Made by a program: the position numbers and the translations under genes. A stretch of DNA of 64,000 bases from Shewanella algicola (lineage in GTDB: Bacteria; Pseudomonadota; Gammaproteobacteria; Enterobacterales; Shewanellaceae): assembly GCF_014648035.1 (NCBI RefSeq), contig NZ_BMQI01000001.1, forward strand, positions 180,130 to 244,129, given 5' to 3'. The stretch's first letter is position 1. Every line of letters begins with the position of its first letter. Positions 33,556 through 44,975 of the stretch are shown here, in pieces. Under the pieces are notes generated by a model, which did not search any database, was not told the origin of the DNA, and was given only the letters and a program-made list of their open reading frames with translations.

Positions 33556-33581
33556 AAAACACCGCCCGTGGGCGGTGTTTT
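33556..33581 (-). terminator. Terminator of the rpsF-rplI operon
   Basis: A 12-bp stem AAAACACCGCCC / GGGCGGTGTTTT with a very short loop; read on the minus strand a T run follows, 20 bp after the rplI stop codon. Confidence 0.85.
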
Positions 33582-33599
33582 CTATGGAGCTAAAGGTAA

Positions 33600-34052
33600 T
33601 TAAGCTTCTGCAACAACAGATACTTTAACTACAGCTTTAACTTCAGTGTGTACTTGTACTTCAACTTCGAAGTCACCAGTAGAGCGTAAAGCACCTAAAG
33701 GTAAACGTACTTCAGCTTTAGCAAGTTCAACGCCAGCTGCAGTAACTGCATCAGCGATGTCACGGTTGCCAATTGAACCGAATAATTTACCTTCATCACC
33801 TGCTTTAGAAGCAATAACAACTGATTCTAATGCAGCTAATTTTTCAGCACGAGCTGTCGCAGTAGCTAATTCAGCAGCTAATTTAGCTTCTAATTCAGCA
33901 CGACGAGCTTCAAATACTTCAGTGTTTGCTGCGTTTGCTACAACTGCTTTACCGTATGGTAAAAGGAAGTTACGAGCATAACCAGCTTTAACAGAAACTT
34001 GATCGCCTAAGCCACCTAAGTTTGCAACTTTATCTAGCAGAATAACGTTCAT
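33600..34052 (-). CDS. rplI: 50S ribosomal protein L9
   Basis: A 150-residue protein beginning [20 protein letters not shown], with the N-terminal beta domain, long connecting helix (Ala/Glu-rich, about 40-75) and C-terminal domain ([20 protein letters not shown]). Last gene of the rpsF-priB-rpsR-rplI operon. ATG 34052 has an AGAGGA site. Confidence 0.97.
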   Translation of the reverse strand: MNVILLDKVANLGGLGDQVSVKAGYARNFLLPYGKAVVANAANTEVFEARRAELEAKLAAELATATARAEKLAALESVVIASKAGDEGKLFGSIGNRDIADAVTAAGVELAKAEVRLPLGALRSTGDFEVEVQVHTEVKAVVKVSVVAEA

Positions 34053-34094
34053 TATCAAATCCTCTTTATTCGATTAGGAATTAATACTGCAATA

Positions 34095-34334
<240 letters not shown>

Positions 34335-34637
34335 CTAAGTTTTCAATTCGACATTTTCAGCATGCAAAACTAAACGGTTTTGACCATTTCGTCCTTGTTG
34401 TAGTGAAAGAAACCCTTCTACTTCAACTTGCACACCTGCTTGTAATTTATCTGTAACGCTATTAAAGCGTGGCCCACTTAATATCACTTGAATAATGCAG
34501 TATACGTTTCGTAATAAGTCTGCTTCATAACGCTGTGATTTATGCTCTACCGTAATAACCGTATGGTTTATCCCGCTAGGGCTATTTAATCGTTTAGTGC
34601 GGGTGACCGTGCCAAACAAAGTTAAGTGGTTATTCAC
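34335..34637 (-). CDS. priB: Primosomal replication protein N (PriB)
   Basis: A 100-residue OB-fold single-strand DNA-binding protein, MNNHLTLFGTVTRTKRLNSP at the start. PriB assists PriA in replication restart. Position between rpsF and rpsR is diagnostic. Confidence 0.95.
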   Translation of the reverse strand: MNNHLTLFGTVTRTKRLNSPSGINHTVITVEHKSQRYEADLLRNVYCIIQVILSGPRFNSVTDKLQAGVQVEVEGFLSLQQGRNGQNRLVLHAENVELKT

Positions 34638-34645
34638 AGAGTAAA

Positions 34646-35038
34646 TTATTCAGCCTTTTCTTCAGCGCTTTCTTCAGTGCTACGGTCATCAGTAGAAGTA
34701 CGACGTGAATCACGTTCGTCTCTTGCTTTAGCCATAGGTGAAGCTTCAGTAACGGCAACTTTAGTGCGCATTACCATGTTACGCAGAACAGCGTCGTTGA
34801 AACGGAAAGCTGTTTCTAACTCTTCGATAGACTCTGCAGAACCTTCTACGTTCATAAGAACATAGTGAGCTTTATGTAGGTCTTGGATTGGGTAAGCCAA
34901 TTGACGACGGCCCCAATCTTCTAAACGGTGTACTGTACCGTTAGCAGCGGTAATAATACCGGTGTAACGTTCAATCATACCTGGGACTTGTTCACTTTGA
35001 TCTGGGTGAACCATAAATACGATTTCGTAATGACGCAT
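34646..35038 (-). CDS. rpsF: 30S ribosomal protein S6
   Basis: A 130-residue protein starting [20 protein letters not shown], with the [12 protein letters not shown] motif and an acidic, Arg/Ser-rich C-terminal tail (EESAEEKAE) that in enteric bacteria is glutamylated by RimK. First gene of its operon. Confidence 0.97.
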   Translation of the reverse strand: MRHYEIVFMVHPDQSEQVPGMIERYTGIITAANGTVHRLEDWGRRQLAYPIQDLHKAHYVLMNVEGSAESIEELETAFRFNDAVLRNMVMRTKVAVTEASPMAKARDERDSRRTSTDDRSTEESAEEKAE

Positions 35039-35253
35039 TTATTGCTCCTTACGGTTAAGTAGCCTCTTTTCTGGCTCAGTCAGACCAATGTGGAGGCAAG
35101 GAACGAATTAAAGTGACTGATTTGAGCGCGCGATAATACATAAACCTAGACAGAAACTCAAGCAATAACTCTCTTTTCAGCAAACTTGATTGCAGGTATG
35201 ATGTCGGCAGTTAAAAACCCTGCGTTTACGCCATCACATAATAAAGCCATTTA

Positions 35254-36006
35254 ATGATGACCATAAAAAAAACCGTTCTCACCTGCTGCCTCTTCTTATT
35301 ATCCACTCCAGCATGGGCATTGGTTCCACCTGAGTACCAAGAACCAGACACCAGCTTTAATGCTGAAGTCGAGGCGGGCCTACAATTAAACAGCGGCAAT
35401 AACGAAACAAAAAACTTCAACGGCCGAACTTACCTAACCTATGACTCATTAAAAACAAAACAAGAAGCCACTTTAAAAGCGTATTACGCGGCAGATGGCA
35501 GCGAGTCAACCTCAGAAAAATATGAACTATATTTACAGTCTAACTATAAATTAGATCGTGGTTATGTATTTGGCCGAGGCGAATTTACTTGGGACGAATA
35601 CGGTTCGTACACCCGTATTAGTACTATCTCTACCGGTTATGGTTTTGATTTAATTAAAAACTATACCACCAAACTTAGCCTTGAAGCCGGTCCGGGTTAT
35701 CGTTATGACAAACCTCAGGCAAGTACTACCGAGCCTAACCCTGATGATAACCGTGATGTTATTCTGCGTACCGCAGCTAAATACACCGTTAAATTGCAGG
35801 AATACACTAGTTTTAATGCCGACGTAACCGCCGAAACTGGTCTAGAGAATAATACTTTAACCCTTGATATGAGCTATAAAAACACCTTTATTCAGGACTG
35901 GGCATTTAAAATAGGCATGAACGTTAAGTACACAGAAGTAGTGCCAGAAGACAGTAAAAAAACTGACACAGTTACCACGTTTAACTTGTTGTATACCTTT
36001 CAATAA
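35254..36006 (+). CDS. DUF481 outer-membrane protein (YdiY-like)
   Basis: A 250-residue protein with a signal peptide (KKTVLTCCLFLLSTPAWA) and a beta-barrel of alternating hydrophobic strands ending in an aromatic C-terminus (FNLLYTFQ), the outer-membrane assembly signal. DUF481 includes salt-induced outer-membrane protein YdiY. Role unknown. A second ATG lies one codon downstream. Confidence 0.85.
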   Translation: MMTIKKTVLTCCLFLLSTPAWALVPPEYQEPDTSFNAEVEAGLQLNSGNNETKNFNGRTYLTYDSLKTKQEATLKAYYAADGSESTSEKYELYLQSNYKLDRGYVFGRGEFTWDEYGSYTRISTISTGYGFDLIKNYTTKLSLEAGPGYRYDKPQASTTEPNPDDNRDVILRTAAKYTVKLQEYTSFNADVTAETGLENNTLTLDMSYKNTFIQDWAFKIGMNVKYTEVVPEDSKKTDTVTTFNLLYTFQ

Positions 36007-36081
36007 TTTAACGAGAATGATGCGAAACATATCATTCTTTCAATAAATAATAAGCTTTACTGAACTTTTAGAGGCTCAGTT

Positions 36082-37512
36082 ATGGACAGCCCGCTACGCA
36101 GTTTTGCATCCTTATATGGCACCACCTTTTTGATGGTGCTTGCTGCCGGTTTACTCACGACCTATTTAGGCTTAAGCCTAACGAATATGGACGTGCCACA
36201 AATATGGATTGGCGGCATGATGTCGGCCTACTATATTGGCCTGGTTTGCGGTTCTAAAGTAGGTCATAAACTGATTGCACAAGTCGGTCACATTCGTGCT
36301 TTTGTTGCTTGTGCGGGTATTGTGACCGCCTCGGCATTAGGCCACGCACTGATTGATAATTTAACCGTCTGGTTAATACTGCGACTTGCTGTTGGTATGG
36401 GAATGATGTGCCAATATATGGTGCTCGAAAGCTGGCTAAACGAGCAAGCAGAAACCAATCAACGTGGCACCGTATTTGCTAGTTATATGATTGTCTCTTA
36501 TCTTGGGTTAATGGCGGGTCAGGGAGCAATTAGTTTATATCCTGACCTGGGTATTGAGCCGCTACTGTTAATCGCCATTTGTTTTGCATTGTGTATCGTG
36601 CCCATTGCCATCACACGCCGAATCCACCCGGAACCTCTGACTCCAGCGCCACTCAAAATGGGCCACTTTTGGCAACGTGCACCGCAAGCGTTATCCACCA
36701 TTGCTTTTGGCAGCATGATAGTCGGCTGTTTTTATGGTTTGGCCCCGTCATACGCCACCGCTAAGGGCATTGACCCAGAACATGTCGCGCTATACATGAC
36801 CTGTACCATTTGCGCGGGATTACTGGCGCAGTGGCCAATGGGTAAATTGTCTGACATTATTTCGCGCAGCGTACTGATCAGAATAAACTCTGCCTTATTA
36901 GGCGTGTTGGTATTATTCATCACCATCATCCCTTTTCACTCTGTTTATTCGTTAATACTCACCAGCTTATTTGGTATTTTAGCGTTCACCTTATACCCAT
37001 TGGCCACCGCACTGGCTAACTCTCGGGTTGAACAACATGAACGTGTTGGGTTATCAGCAACCATTCTAGTGACCTTTGGGGTTGGTGCGAGTATTGGTCC
37101 TCTTATTGCCTCGGCTTTAATGCAAGCAATGGGCGATCAAATGCTTTACGGCTTTATGGCCATTTGCTCATTTACGTTACTCGCCAGGCTCATCTGGGTT
37201 AATCGACGCCAAAAAGCAGAACAATTCTCTACTGGCGATTATGTGATGGCGGGTGGTGACTTAGTCAGCTCACCATTAGCCGCATCACTTGACCCTCGTG
37301 TCGATATTGAGATGGTAAATGAGCAAATGATTTATCCAGCTGATGATGCCTTTGATCGTCTCGATGATGAAATTGAAGAAGAAATTGACGATACAGAGGG
37401 TGTTGAAGGACAAGCTGATTACAACGCAGCTTATGCCAATATTACTGAAGATGACTCTGAAGATGATGATATTGACGATGAAGACGTCGATAATGAAATG
37501 AGTCGGCGCTAA
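36082..37512 (+). CDS. MFS transporter, YcaD-like, with acidic tail
   Basis: A 476-residue protein with about 12 membrane helices in the first 390 residues and MFS features (GGMMSAYYIGLVCGSKVGHK after helix 1-2; NSRVEQHERVGLSATILVTF). It resembles the YcaD/UMF family; substrate unknown. An unusual C-terminal extension of about 85 residues is strongly acidic (EIEEEIDDTEGVEG, EDDSEDDDIDDEDVD). RBS not obvious. Confidence 0.85.
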   Translation: MDSPLRSFASLYGTTFLMVLAAGLLTTYLGLSLTNMDVPQIWIGGMMSAYYIGLVCGSKVGHKLIAQVGHIRAFVACAGIVTASALGHALIDNLTVWLILRLAVGMGMMCQYMVLESWLNEQAETNQRGTVFASYMIVSYLGLMAGQGAISLYPDLGIEPLLLIAICFALCIVPIAITRRIHPEPLTPAPLKMGHFWQRAPQALSTIAFGSMIVGCFYGLAPSYATAKGIDPEHVALYMTCTICAGLLAQWPMGKLSDIISRSVLIRINSALLGVLVLFITIIPFHSVYSLILTSLFGILAFTLYPLATALANSRVEQHERVGLSATILVTFGVGASIGPLIASALMQAMGDQMLYGFMAICSFTLLARLIWVNRRQKAEQFSTGDYVMAGGDLVSSPLAASLDPRVDIEMVNEQMIYPADDAFDRLDDEIEEEIDDTEGVEGQADYNAAYANITEDDSEDDDIDDEDVDNEMSRR

Positions 37513-37525
37513 CAGCTAAAACAAA

Positions 37526-37552
37526 AACGGCGATAATCACATTATCGCCGTT
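37526..37552. terminator. Bidirectional terminator between the MFS gene and rlmB
   Basis: A 12-bp stem AACGGCGATAAT / ATTATCGCCGTT with a 3-nt loop and a T run on the plus side; the minus side has an A/T-rich stretch. It lies between convergent genes. Confidence 0.85.
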
Positions 37553-37610
37553 TTTTATCATCTTACTATCACTAACAACTCAACTCGTTAACGGTTTAGC
37601 TAATTTGTTA

Positions 37611-38354
37611 CTAAGCGCCTAAACGCTGTCTAACCGCTTCAAACAAACAAATACCGGTCGCCACTGACACATTTAAGCTCGACACACTACCCGCCATCGG
37701 AATAGAAATAAGCGAGTCACAACTTTCACGAGATAAACGACGCAAGCCTTTGTCTTCTGCGCCCATAGCAATCGCTAATGGACCTGTTAAATCAGCTTGA
37801 TATACATTGCCATCAGCTTCGCCTGCAGTGCCAACAATCCACACACCTTTATCTTGTAAATGGCGCATAGTACGCGCCAGGTTTGTCACCTGAAACAGCG
37901 GAATGGTTTCTGCTGCGCCACAAGCCACTTTGCTCACCGTTGAAGTTAATCCCACTGAGTTATCTTTTGGCACGATGATAGCGTGCACGCCCGCTGCATC
38001 GGCATTACGTAGGCAAGCACCTAAATTATGTGGGTCGGTCACGCCATCTAAAATAAGCAAAAATGGTACGGCAGTTTTGTCTAATAGTGCATCTAAATCA
38101 TGTTCAGTTAATGGTTTAGCCGCTTTTACGCGGGCTACAATACCTTGATGCTGAGAACTACCGGCTTTTTCATCCAACACTTTACGCGCTGCACGCTGCA
38201 AGGTAGTACCAAACTCTGAAGCGGTTTTAATTAATGGCGTTAAACGTTCATCATCACGGCCTTGCAATAACCACAACTCAATAACACGCTCTGGGCTATT
38301 TGCTAATAAGGCTTGAACGGCATGAATGCCAAAAATAGTATCTTGTTTTTTCAT
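37611..38354 (-). CDS. rlmB: 23S rRNA (guanosine-2'-O-)-methyltransferase RlmB
   Basis: A 247-residue SpoU-family enzyme modifying G2251 of 23S rRNA. Motifs: [20 protein letters not shown] (motif 1) and the C-terminal [20 protein letters not shown] (motifs 2/3). It begins [17 protein letters not shown]. The start follows rnr by 4 bp, the usual rnr-rlmB pair. Confidence 0.96.
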   Translation of the reverse strand: MKKQDTIFGIHAVQALLANSPERVIELWLLQGRDDERLTPLIKTASEFGTTLQRAARKVLDEKAGSSQHQGIVARVKAAKPLTEHDLDALLDKTAVPFLLILDGVTDPHNLGACLRNADAAGVHAIIVPKDNSVGLTSTVSKVACGAAETIPLFQVTNLARTMRHLQDKGVWIVGTAGEADGNVYQADLTGPLAIAMGAEDKGLRRLSRESCDSLISIPMAGSVSSLNVSVATGICLFEAVRQRLGA

Positions 38355-38358
38355 TTAA

Positions 38359-40812
38359 TTACTTTCTCTTGCTGCGCTTGGCAGGGGTTTTCTTTACTGT
38401 AGATTTGGTTTTGCCAGCATCAGACGCATTGTCTTTTACTGATGATTTTTTCGCGCCAGCAGGCTTTTTTGTACCCGTAGGTTTTGCACCTGAACGACTT
38501 TTGCGTGATTTAGGCTTATCCGATCTAGCATCTGACTTACCACGAGCCGGTTTTGCCCCTTCAAGGTTAGCGCGCTCGCGTGCGGTCATAACTTTAGCGG
38601 TACGTGGCTTTTTACCACTACCTTTACTGTTGTCACCAACCATCAACAGATCAATTTGACGATCATCTAAATTTACCGCAGCAACCTTCACCGTCACTTC
38701 ATCACCAACTTGATAGACTTGACGAGTATTTTCACCAATTAAACGCTGACGCATTTGATCAAATTGATAGTAATCACTGGCTAGACTTGAAATATGCACC
38801 AATCCATCAATAAACAGCTCATTTAAGCGTACAAACAAACCAAAGCTGGTGACTGAGGCAATGATGGCCTCAAAAGTATCACCTACATGGTCTTGCATGT
38901 ATTCACATTTAAGCCAATCGCTCACATCACGAGTGGCTTCATCTGCACGACGTTCGGTAGTTGAACATTCTTCGCCGAGTAAATCGAGCTCTTCAATCTG
39001 GTAAAGATAACCACCATCTTGAGTCCACTTGTCAGTCACCTCGCCTTGCTCTTTTGCAAGTAAGTACTTAATCACTCGGTGCAAAATCAAATCAGGATAG
39101 CGGCGAATTGGCGAAGTAAAATGCGAGTACGCCTCTAATGCTAAACCAAAGTGACCTTCATTATCGGGGCTGTAAATAGCTTGGCGCATTGAACGTAACA
39201 GCATGACTTGAATTAACTCAAAATCAGGTCTGTCGGCAATTTTTAACATCAAGTTTTGATAATCGGTTGGTGTCGGTTCTAAACCGCCATCCATGCTTAG
39301 ACCGCGTTCAGCTAAAAACTCTTTAAAGTTGGCCAGTTTCTGCTCAGAAGGTGCTTCATGGACACGATATAGCACTTCGCCTTTATGCTTTTTAACAAAC
39401 TTAGCAGAGGCAACGTTAGCTAAAATCATACACTCTTCGATGATCTTATGCGCTTGGTTACGGCCTCTTGGCACAATTTTGTCAATTTTACGATCTTCAT
39501 TGAAAATGAACTGCGTTTCCAATGTTTCAAAGGCAATAGCACCACGTTCAGCTCGGCGCTGATCTAAGGTGAGATACAAAGATTGTAAGCACAATAAATG
39601 CGGGAACAAGGCTTCGTGTTCAGGTAAAATCGGGCCGCCTTCAAGCATGTCGGCAACTTGCGTATAAGTAAAACGTGCATGCGAGTGCATTACCGCTGGA
39701 TAAAATTTGGTGCCAGAGAGCTTACCCGCTGCAGAAATGGTCATTTCTGCAACCATACACAGACGGTCGACTTGTGGTTTTAGTGAACATAAACCGTTAG
39801 AGATTTTTTCCGGAAGCATTGGGATCACTTGCGACGGGAAATACACCGAGTTACCACGTGAACGAGCTTCTACATCAAGTGCTGAGTCGGTTCTAACATA
39901 ATGACTGACATCAGCTATCGCCACCCATAAACGCCAGCCACCGCTTGGTTTGGCTTCTGCATATACCGCATCATCAAAGTCGCGCGCATCTTCACCGTCG
40001 ATAGTTACAAGCGGTAAATGACGTAAATCTACACGACCTTCCTTATCTGACTCTGGTACTTCGTCAGGAATACGCTTGAGTTTTTTCTCGATGACAGCAG
40101 ACCAAGTGTGCGGTAAATCGTAATTACGTAAAGCAATTTCGATTTCCATCCCCGGTGCCATGGTTTTACCCAATACTTCGGTCACTTTAGCTGCGGCTTT
40201 AACAAAACGGCCAGGACGACGGGTGAGTTCAACCACAACCACATCGCCAGCTCTTGCGCCATTACGATCGTTGTTATCGATTAAAATTTCTTGGGTGATG
40301 CGGCGATCATCAGCAATCACAAAGCCCATACCACCATCAACATGGTAACGGCCGACTAAAGCGGCTGTGCGCTCTTGCACCAAACGGACAATACGCGCTT
40401 CGCGACGACCACGGCGATCAGTACCGGCTTTTTGGGCCAAGACTTTGTCGCCATGAAAATACATCAGCATATCGCGGTTATTAATAAATAGGTCGTCACC
40501 GCCCTCGTCCGGCTTAAAAAAGCCAAAACCATCACGATGGCCAATAACGCTACCAGACAATAAATCCATACGCTCAGGTAGACCATAGCTTTGACCACGA
40601 GTAAACACTAACTGACCGTCACGTTCCATAGCGCGCAAGCGTCGACGCAGCGCTTCTAATGGTTCTTCTTCAGTAATGTTTAATGCTTGTGCTATTTTGT
40701 CGCGGCTAACGGGAGACTTTTGTGCGCGCAAGTATTCTAAAATGTACTCGCGGCTAGGAATAGGATTGTCGTACTTGTCTTGCTCTCTCTCAAAATGAGG
40801 ATCGTTGATCAT
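38359..40812 (-). CDS. rnr: Ribonuclease R
   Basis: An 817-residue 3'-5' exoribonuclease. N-terminal HTH/cold-shock region ([20 protein letters not shown]), the RNB catalytic domain with [13 protein letters not shown], an S1 domain ([20 protein letters not shown]) and a Lys/Arg-rich tail. It degrades structured RNA. Upstream of rlmB on the same strand. Confidence 0.97.
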   Translation of the reverse strand: MINDPHFEREQDKYDNPIPSREYILEYLRAQKSPVSRDKIAQALNITEEEPLEALRRRLRAMERDGQLVFTRGQSYGLPERMDLLSGSVIGHRDGFGFFKPDEGGDDLFINNRDMLMYFHGDKVLAQKAGTDRRGRREARIVRLVQERTAALVGRYHVDGGMGFVIADDRRITQEILIDNNDRNGARAGDVVVVELTRRPGRFVKAAAKVTEVLGKTMAPGMEIEIALRNYDLPHTWSAVIEKKLKRIPDEVPESDKEGRVDLRHLPLVTIDGEDARDFDDAVYAEAKPSGGWRLWVAIADVSHYVRTDSALDVEARSRGNSVYFPSQVIPMLPEKISNGLCSLKPQVDRLCMVAEMTISAAGKLSGTKFYPAVMHSHARFTYTQVADMLEGGPILPEHEALFPHLLCLQSLYLTLDQRRAERGAIAFETLETQFIFNEDRKIDKIVPRGRNQAHKIIEECMILANVASAKFVKKHKGEVLYRVHEAPSEQKLANFKEFLAERGLSMDGGLEPTPTDYQNLMLKIADRPDFELIQVMLLRSMRQAIYSPDNEGHFGLALEAYSHFTSPIRRYPDLILHRVIKYLLAKEQGEVTDKWTQDGGYLYQIEELDLLGEECSTTERRADEATRDVSDWLKCEYMQDHVGDTFEAIIASVTSFGLFVRLNELFIDGLVHISSLASDYYQFDQMRQRLIGENTRQVYQVGDEVTVKVAAVNLDDRQIDLLMVGDNSKGSGKKPRTAKVMTARERANLEGAKPARGKSDARSDKPKSRKSRSGAKPTGTKKPAGAKKSSVKDNASDAGKTKSTVKKTPAKRSKRK

Positions 40813-40849
40813 TCAATTTCCAAATAATTCGCTCCATAACGTGGAGCTT

Positions 40850-41467
40850 CTAACGTGTGTACAGCTGTGGCTGCTGGGCCCTAACCACTATACTGGCGGG
40901 CATTTTTGCAGCTAACATCTGCAATAAAGACGAGGCCTTTTTCTGCTGGGCATCGTTATCAAATATACTGTTATATAACCAATGATAACCCATTTCGTAA
41001 TCGGTTGGGCTACCATAACCTTCGCCAAATAATCGTACTAGTAGCATTCTGGCAGAAACATCACCATTGGCGGCTGCGGGTAATACATACTGTACTGCGC
41101 GATTAGGATTTTTAACCACTAGTTTACCGCGATAATAATAATCCGCCAATTTTACCATGGCTTCTGAGCTGCCTTGCTCTGCTGATGTTTGCAATAACAT
41201 CATACCGCGCGATGGATGTGCACTAACACACACGCCATTATTTAACATTTCACCCCATAAAAACTGGTACAAGGGTTGTTTTAATACTTCTGCTCTGGCC
41301 TCGATATCTTGCACTAATTGGCAGTCGTCGGCCTTAACACGTTGTAAATACTGATCGGAGTGGATCAGCGAGATCAATTGTTTGTCGCTATAAATATCGA
41401 CCGCTTCTGTTAAGGCAAATACGTTAACAGAAATAAGGCTTAATAAGGCTAGAGATACACGCAACAT
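40850..41467 (-). CDS. motX: MotX, sodium-driven flagellar motor protein
   Basis: A 205-residue protein with a signal peptide (LRVSLALLSLISVNVFA) and Sel1-like repeats. The LQRVKADDCQLVQDIEAR segment matches the same region of Vibrio MotX almost residue for residue, and the gene is beside rnr as in Vibrio. MotX with MotY forms the T ring that holds the PomAB stator. ATG 41467 is chosen over a GTG at 41485. Confidence 0.9.
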   Translation of the reverse strand: MLRVSLALLSLISVNVFALTEAVDIYSDKQLISLIHSDQYLQRVKADDCQLVQDIEARAEVLKQPLYQFLWGEMLNNGVCVSAHPSRGMMLLQTSAEQGSSEAMVKLADYYYRGKLVVKNPNRAVQYVLPAAANGDVSARMLLVRLFGEGYGSPTDYEMGYHWLYNSIFDNDAQQKKASSLLQMLAAKMPASIVVRAQQPQLYTR

Positions 41468-41585
41468 AAGGATTCTCGATGACACTATGATGACTTATTT
41501 ATCGGCAGTATAGTGCATTTCTTGAGTGCTACAATTCGAGAAAACACATTGTAGTCATTAACAAATTTACATCACTCATAAAAAA

Positions 41586-41601
41586 GGCCGCTTTCGCGGC
41601 C
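41586..41601 (-). terminator. Terminator of purA
   Basis: A GGCCGC / GCGGCC stem with a 4-nt loop followed on the minus strand by six T residues, just after the purA stop codon. Confidence 0.85.
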
Positions 41602-41609
41602 TGTTTCTT

Positions 41610-42941
<1,332 letters not shown>

Positions 42942-42974
42942 TTAACAGATTTTAGTATGTTATAGCCAAGTATT

Positions 42975-43163
42975 TTATTGAAAAATGATCAATAAAACGA
43001 CGCCTGCTGTCACTAAGCTGCCACCTAAGCGTCTGAGAACATTTTGCTTTTGTGTTGAAAGCTCTAATAAATATTTTTGCCATTGAGTCGGAAAAATAAG
43101 CGGACCAAGGCCCTCAAGAATCAAAACCAAGCCCAACGCCGTCATTAATAACTGTAAACTCAT
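42975..43163 (-). CDS. DUF2065 family small membrane protein
   Basis: A 62-residue protein, MSLQLLMTALGLVLILEGLG with two membrane helices and the family's PLIFPTQWQKYLLEL segment. Its DUF2065 homologues (YjeT) lie beside purA in many gammaproteobacteria. Function unknown. Confidence 0.85.
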   Translation of the reverse strand: MSLQLLMTALGLVLILEGLGPLIFPTQWQKYLLELSTQKQNVLRRLGGSLVTAGVVLLIIFQ

Positions 43164-43250
43164 GTATAAAACCTCAACGTTCACTTGTAAAAATTCTATC
43201 TAGTGTGCTTGATTATGCGCTAAATAGCACAATGATTTATATAAACTCGC

Positions 43251-43449
43251 ATTAGAATGTGCTCTTTTAGTGAAAATTATCAGTGCGGTATTCGAGGCAG
43301 GATTTTGAGGGCGAAGTGCGCTCGACAACTGCTCCTGCGTTGTTCTACCTCCTGCATCCATGCAGTCGTACCTTAAGAAGGCTAACAAAGCAGATCACGC
43401 TGATAAATTCGTCCTTTGTGACGCAGCCTAAAATAGATCACATTCTAAT
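43251..43449. mobile_element. MITE-like inverted-repeat element (copy A)
   Basis: Perfect 11-bp inverted repeats ATTAGAATGTG (43251-43261) and CACATTCTAAT (43439-43449) flank about 200 bp. Inside is a core of about 50 bp (ACTGCTCCTGCGTTG... to CATCCATGCAGTCGTAC) that recurs in the adjacent element. No coding region is credible; the reverse frame MDAGGRTTQEQLSS is a known spurious ORF of such elements. Confidence 0.6.
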
Positions 43450-43765
43450 ACTAATTCCACTAATTATCTGGTCACTCAGCGGGAGTTCTGTGCCTTCTAG
43501 GCAAGTAATAGGATTGAAGACATAGTTGTTCTCGGCAACTGCTCCTGCGTTGCTCTACCTCCTGCATCCATGCAGTCGTACGTCAAAATGCTATTAAGCA
43601 GCATAAAAGGCACAGAAACCCGCCTTGCAGGAGGCACTCAGACCGTTCATTTCTTTGTTGCATTGTCTTAGAAGGGAATAACCATTATTTCAACAATGCG
43701 CCTCAAACTGAACAATCTGAGTGACTCTGATTGGCCACATAATTAATGGAATTGGTATAATAAGG
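43446..43765. mobile_element. MITE-like inverted-repeat element (copy B)
   Basis: Imperfect terminal inverted repeats of about 35-45 bp (left from TAATACTAATTCC, ending CACTCAG; right CTGAGTGACTCTG to about 43765). A second nested inverted repeat TTCTGTGCCTT / AAGGCACAGAA lies inside, and the core ACTGCTCCTGCGTTG...CATGCAGTCGTAC at 43537-43580 matches copy A 210 bp away. It fills the gap before rpsI. Confidence 0.6.
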
Positions 43766-43792
43766 ATTGGTATTACATTTATTTCAGGCAAT

Positions 43793-43820
43793 AAAAAACC
43801 CAGCATAAGCTGGGTTTTTT
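43793..43820 (-). terminator. Terminator of the rplM-rpsI operon
   Basis: A 12-bp stem AAAAAACCCAGC / GCTGGGTTTTTT with a 4-nt loop, directly after the rpsI stop codon. Confidence 0.9.
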
Positions 43821-43836
43821 GAATCCAAAAAACGAA

Positions 43837-44229
43837 TTAACGCTTAGAGAACTGTGGCTTACGACGTGCTTTACGTAGACCAACTTTCTTACGTTCAACT
43901 TTACGAGCATCACGGGTAACAAAACCAGCGGTACGTAGAGTAGGACGTAAAGCTTCATCTAGTTGCATAAGTGCACGGGTAATACCGTGACGAATTGCAC
44001 CAGCTTGGCCAGTAGTACCACCGCCCTTAACAGTTACATAGATGTCTAACTTTTCAGTCATTTCAACTAACTCTAATGGTTGACGAACAACCATACGAGC
44101 AGTTTCACGACCAAAATATACATCTAAAGGACGTTGGTTTACGATGATATTGCCACTACCTGCTTTAGCGAAAACGCGAGCTGTAGATGTTTTGCGACGG
44201 CCAGTGCCGTAGTACTGAGTTGCAGACAT
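43837..44229 (-). CDS. rpsI: 30S ribosomal protein S9
   Basis: A 130-residue protein, [20 protein letters not shown] at the start and the C-terminal [11 protein letters not shown] reaching the P site. Second gene after rplM. Confidence 0.97.
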   Translation of the reverse strand: MSATQYYGTGRRKTSTARVFAKAGSGNIIVNQRPLDVYFGRETARMVVRQPLELVEMTEKLDIYVTVKGGGTTGQAGAIRHGITRALMQLDEALRPTLRTAGFVTRDARKVERKKVGLRKARRKPQFSKR

Positions 44230-44243
44230 TTGCTTACTCCCGT

Positions 44244-44675
44244 TTAGATATCAAGAACTTGTGGTTGTTGTGCAGCATGGTTATGTTCAGTGCCAGCGTA
44301 AACTTTAAGCTTACGGAACATAGCACGGCCCAAAGGACCTTTTGGTAACATACCCTTAACTGCTTTCTCGATAATCATTTCTGGTTTTTGAGCCTGTAGC
44401 TTTTCGAAGCTGATTTGCTTGATGCCACCAGGGAAACCTGAATGCGAGTAGTAAATTTTACCAGCTGCTTTGTTACCAGTTACAGTCACTTTTTCAGCAT
44501 TGATAACGATGATGTAATCACCAGTGTCAACGTGAGGAGTGTATTCTGGCTTATGCTTGCCGCGTAAGCGAGTTGCGATTTCAGTTGCAATACGACCTAA
44601 AGTTTTGCCTTCAGCGTCAACAACGAACCAGTCACGAGTAACCGTCTCTGGTGTAGCAGTATATGTAGTCTTCAT
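44244..44675 (-). CDS. rplM: 50S ribosomal protein L13
   Basis: A 143-residue protein starting [20 protein letters not shown], with the [14 protein letters not shown] segment (here [15 protein letters not shown]) and [16 protein letters not shown]. Start ATG at 44675. Its 5' leader holds a stem ACTTCCGCC / GGCGGAGT at about 44782-44803. Confidence 0.97.
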   Translation of the reverse strand: MKTTYTATPETVTRDWFVVDAEGKTLGRIATEIATRLRGKHKPEYTPHVDTGDYIIVINAEKVTVTGNKAAGKIYYSHSGFPGGIKQISFEKLQAQKPEMIIEKAVKGMLPKGPLGRAMFRKLKVYAGTEHNHAAQQPQVLDI

Positions 44676-44690
44676 TATACAAAAACCCAA

Positions 44691-44975
44691 TGTTTAAAAT
44701 TCTGTCTCACATGCTGAATGCAAATGCAATCAACACAAAATTACCGATTCTTGCCCCTTCGAGCACGAATATTGGCTTACAACTTCCGCCCAATTGGCGG
44801 AGTAACGTGGGCAGGGTGCGGATTATACGCAAAGCAGATGCAAAAATCACCTGCTTTTTTACTAAATAGATAAAATATTCGATCTGTTAACTTAAGATGC
44901 GGTTATCTCACTTGTTCATCAATGATAAAGCCATCTTTCGGGTATTCAACAATCTGTCACAATGCAGAGAATCAC
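44691..44975. other. Leader and promoter region of rplM-rpsI and the end of zapE
   Basis: No gene is seen. The minus-strand leader of rplM has an inverted repeat TTCCGCC / GGCGGAG around 44785-44802 that could be a regulatory hairpin. The rest is AT-rich and may hold the ribosomal promoter. Confidence 0.4.

Noticed and set aside
43200..43388. 62-codon minus ORF containing MDAGGRTTQEQLSS
   Set aside because: It lies across a MITE-like element and the same string arises from the repeated core, so it is a spurious frame.
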